Assembly (NCBI RefSeq): GCF_000524195.1
Contig: NW_020170397.1
Coordinates: forward strand, 460,262 to 524,261
DNA: 64,000 bases
Direction: 5' to 3'
Origin: Echinococcus granulosus
Lineage: Eukaryota > Platyhelminthes > Cestoda > Cyclophyllidea > Taeniidae
Shown here: positions 61,331 through 64,000 of the stretch, one piece after another
How positions within the stretch are numbered: position 1 is the stretch's first letter
How the letters are laid out: each line of letters begins with the position of its first letter
Notes under the pieces: model-generated
The model's input: the letters and a program-made list of their open reading frames with translations, nothing else
What the model was told of the DNA's origin: nothing
Databases searched by the model: none
Position numbers and translations under genes: made by a program

Positions 61331-62977
61331 GAAGCCTTGGGTAATCAAACAAATTATCAGACCACGTTACTCTGTTCACAAAACATTCGGCACAAAAAAA
61401 CCTATTCTACATTCATTTCATTTGTGATTAAAATGAATAAGCTTAGCTAAACGCTGCATTATTAAGGCCAAATGAAATTTGAAATAAATTGGGTTTCTGG
61501 TACATTAAAAAATTACTAATTAAAATGAAACCGAGAGTTATTGAAAAGCAGGGGCCTTCTGAATAATTTTATATTTTTAACTTATGAAAGTTTTAGAGCC
61601 AACTAATTTGAATTGAGACGTTATTTTACACAGCAAATATGATGTAGAGGTCAATTCTTGAAGGCGCGGCCATCGTATTAGTGGTGTGTGTTCTGTGCGC
61701 GTGATCAACCGTCGGGTTCCACTTCATCCACTTTTTGAGATAGGTAGCCTATCATGTGATTTAACTTTTTTGTTACCTTGTCCGGAATTTTTGAGAGTAT
61801 TTGAGTTAACTTTTCACTGACATATCATCACATAACATGTAAATGTCTGACAGATGGCATTTTTTCAGTTTATTTTTGTGAAACTCATGGGGATGCTAAT
61901 TTTAGTGAAACTATTTTAAATCATCTGCTGCTCCTGATTTACAGGCGAATAAAGTCACCTAATGTGTGCTGGGCGATAGTCTGTACTGTGGCACTTATTT
62001 TTCACACTGTACAGTGTTCAGGATCTTCGGGGTAAACGACAGGGGCTTTCAATACTGTGTTGATGGGCGATTACGATTATGTTTTATCGATCAAGCGCAA
62101 TAAATGCAACAAAATTTGATGATTTCTGGCATTAAAAGTGCTCTTGCTTAAATCTAGCTTTCACCGCGCTTTTGTTCAGTTTTCTGTCCTTTGCGATTAT
62201 TTTCTTTAGTGTTTGTCATGCTCTTTTTTGTATGCTTTGTAACTCTATGCCATGCACTACGTAACCAAGACTGGTTTTTGTGATTTTTTTGGCAGGGATA
62301 AACTTAACTTGTCATTTCCTTTTTTGTCCGTGCACAATCAGTTCATGCCTTTTTTAGTGCTCAGATCAAATCACGACTGTCATGTCGTTTTGAATTAGGT
62401 TCTTACGATAGCGTGATATTCAGGGCAGAAGACAACTTCTGAGTCTAGCATTGCACTATTATCCCACCAAATGAGTCACTCACGGATTGGTTGATCTTAA
62501 CGGAGGATTTGTTAATGCTAGCCGAAGTGAACTGCTTGAATCAGATTGCAATTTTTCGCAAGCACTCTGGTTTACTTAATTGTGAAAGTTCAAAGGTTAA
62601 AAGAAAAACTGACCCTTATAAATAGGGGAACATGCTGCTCGACTATTACTTCAGTTCTACAGATGTGATATGTACAGCTGATAACGCAACATTTTTCCAT
62701 CTTTAGTTGGCGTAAAGCTTACAAGGTAGCTTTTGAATCTGTTCATGAAGAATTGCACTTTTCACCTCTTTCGTAAACAACTTTGAATGGTATCTGCCTC
62801 TCTTTCGGTAGTAGTGTTTCCCTTGTAATCGCTATCTTCAAAGTCTGTAGGCGTTTAAAGCAGTGAGAAATATTCTTTTCTCCTTACCTACAATGCATAT
62901 CACTGCGTTTGTGGAGGATTAATGGTACTATTTTTAGCTGACAAACGCTTGCCTGGTTGGCTCCTTACAAGGTCACA
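61331..62977. other. no feature recognised
   Basis: AT-rich intergenic DNA without long frames; it may hold 5' sequence of the plus-strand gene that follows. Confidence 0.5.
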
Positions 62978-63682
62978 ATGATCACGGTGACAGCTGAGGA
63001 TGGTGAACCGGTTCGGGTGGTTCTCCTCATTCCCGACTTGACAGTTCCTTACAAATTATTCAGTGGCAGTTCCGTCAAAGGCAAATTCGTGCAGTCTGGC
63101 AGTGGTGATGCGTCGACTTTCATCTCCACCGTTAGTCTCCCCAGTGCCGATCTTGCCATCTATCTTAGTGATTGGTATGTTGCACACTTTTCTTGTGGAT
63201 GCCTTTAACTACTGCTTTCAAAATGCTATCGCTTACTTCATGCAGTTGTTTTTGCCCTCACTTTAAGGTTTTGTGATAAATAAATCTTGTTGGCAACCTT
63301 TGAGGTCCTTGGATGTTGAGTGCAGGCTGAAGAAGGGTGATCAGGACCTGAAGTATAAATGTCGACAGTTTCCGGGTCAGATCGTCCCCTCGGAGGCCAA
63401 ATATGAGGTATTCCTTCATTTGCCTACTTTACTATTTCTTTGTGCTACTTATATTATTATTATGTTGTTATCATTATATTGTATTACGATTCGTAAACTT
63501 CTCTACTTCGGCTCATATTATTGCCTATTTAAAATGGTCCGATGCTCACGGAGAGGTGATTTGCGTTGCGTTAAGACAAACGCATGTTTCGGCGACTTTT
63601 CTTTAGGGTTGTTGAGTTCGCTCCAACTGCCCCCATGTGGTGTGTGAAGCGACCCCAGCTGAAAGAACATTCTTGCGCAATG
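62978..63682 (+). CDS. unidentified protein, three exons, runs on to the right
   Basis: Exon 1: 62978-63174 (ATG, donor GATTG|GTATGT, phase 2). Exon 2: 63326-63407 (acceptor GTTGAGTGCAG, donor GAG|GTATTC). Exon 3: tentatively 63617-63682 (acceptor GTTGTTGAG, donor ATG|GTAATT). The peptide includes EDGEPVRVVLLIPDLTVPYK, SLPSADLAIYLSDW and DQDLKYKCRQFPGQIVPSEA. The pattern of short strands suggests a beta-rich domain. Exon 1 may also be internal, since an acceptor TTACAAG precedes the ATG. The stronger acceptor for exon 3 (CTTTAG at 63606) would give an immediate stop. Family not recognised. Confidence 0.5.
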
Positions 63683-64000
63683 GTAATTTGAAGGCGGGTT
63701 TTGACGAAGGCAGTCAAAATACCAGTTTTCACGGAGTAGCGTGTGTCAGTTTTATTTGGAGAGGATGTGACTCATCTGGCATGCTGGTGGCGTGTGGCAT
63801 TTGTCGTGCTGCTACTTTCCCAGCCCTTCTGTTTGCCTGTGTTAAAGACTACTTATCCATTTGTCTGTCTCATAAGGTTTTCAAAGATATCTCGAGCATC
63901 GCATATTCGTTGCAATTTGCCAAGGTCTAAGTTGGACCTTCTCCATCCTACTATTTGACCTTGGTAATGAACTGGTCATGTGCCAGTCTAGCTGGTCTTA

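Noticed and set aside
62978..63682. Assignment to the cannabinoid-receptor-interacting protein family
   Set aside because: Only the block around LFSGSSVKG vaguely resembles it; the rest does not align convincingly.

Overview
The window is eukaryotic. Coding sequence is split into exons with GT-AG (once GC-AG) introns, and several introns are only 35-57 nt. The recognisable proteins are animal proteins: VAT1, a spalt/SALL-type zinc-finger protein, prominin and TMEM129. By eye the base composition is slightly AT-rich. Very short introns mixed with long ones, together with long gene-poor stretches, fit a parasitic flatworm, most likely a tapeworm (cestode). This is inference; nothing in the window proves the species. 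There are three 100-base N gaps (8229-8328, 19145-19244, 33866-33965), so this is a scaffold.

Layout. At the left edge is the first exon of a VAT1-like oxidoreductase (minus; the rest lies outside the window). From 2.7 to 6.0 kb there are several unassigned coding-looking exons, mostly minus. From 6 to 25.8 kb I see no gene I can support. That stretch holds an AGG microsatellite, a diverged tandem duplication (17.3-19.1 kb) and several copies of a 20-bp palindrome. A compact pair of minus-strand genes follows: a SALL-like zinc-finger gene (25817-27751, four exons, complete) and an unidentified helical protein gene (28330-29624) whose reading frame shifts twice. A pair of exons with a 35-nt intron lies at 32697-33069. 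From 33 to 44.9 kb the DNA is again gene-poor.

The right third is denser and almost all on the minus strand: prominin (44897-53989), a decayed coding stretch (54.0-54.9 kb), a small coiled-coil protein gene (55057-56267), TMEM129 (56573-58745, complete model) and a two-exon unknown gene (59767-60183). A plus-strand unknown gene starts at about 62978 and runs on. Between 59.2 and 61.3 kb sits a cluster of repeat copies in alternating orientation; relatives of it lie at 1.3, 38.8 and 39.6 kb.

The most unusual signal is a family of at least 13 palindromic sites, consensus close to GYGTCACRYATRTGTGACGC. They are scattered between 3 and 43.5 kb in gene-poor DNA and I found none in the gene-dense right third. 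Their flanks share nothing obvious, so they look more like protein-binding sites or hairpins than copies of one transposon. The genes do not form a pathway: prominin is a membrane-protrusion glycoprotein, TMEM129 an ER ubiquitin ligase, VAT1 a quinone-oxidoreductase-like protein, and the SALL-like protein a transcription factor.
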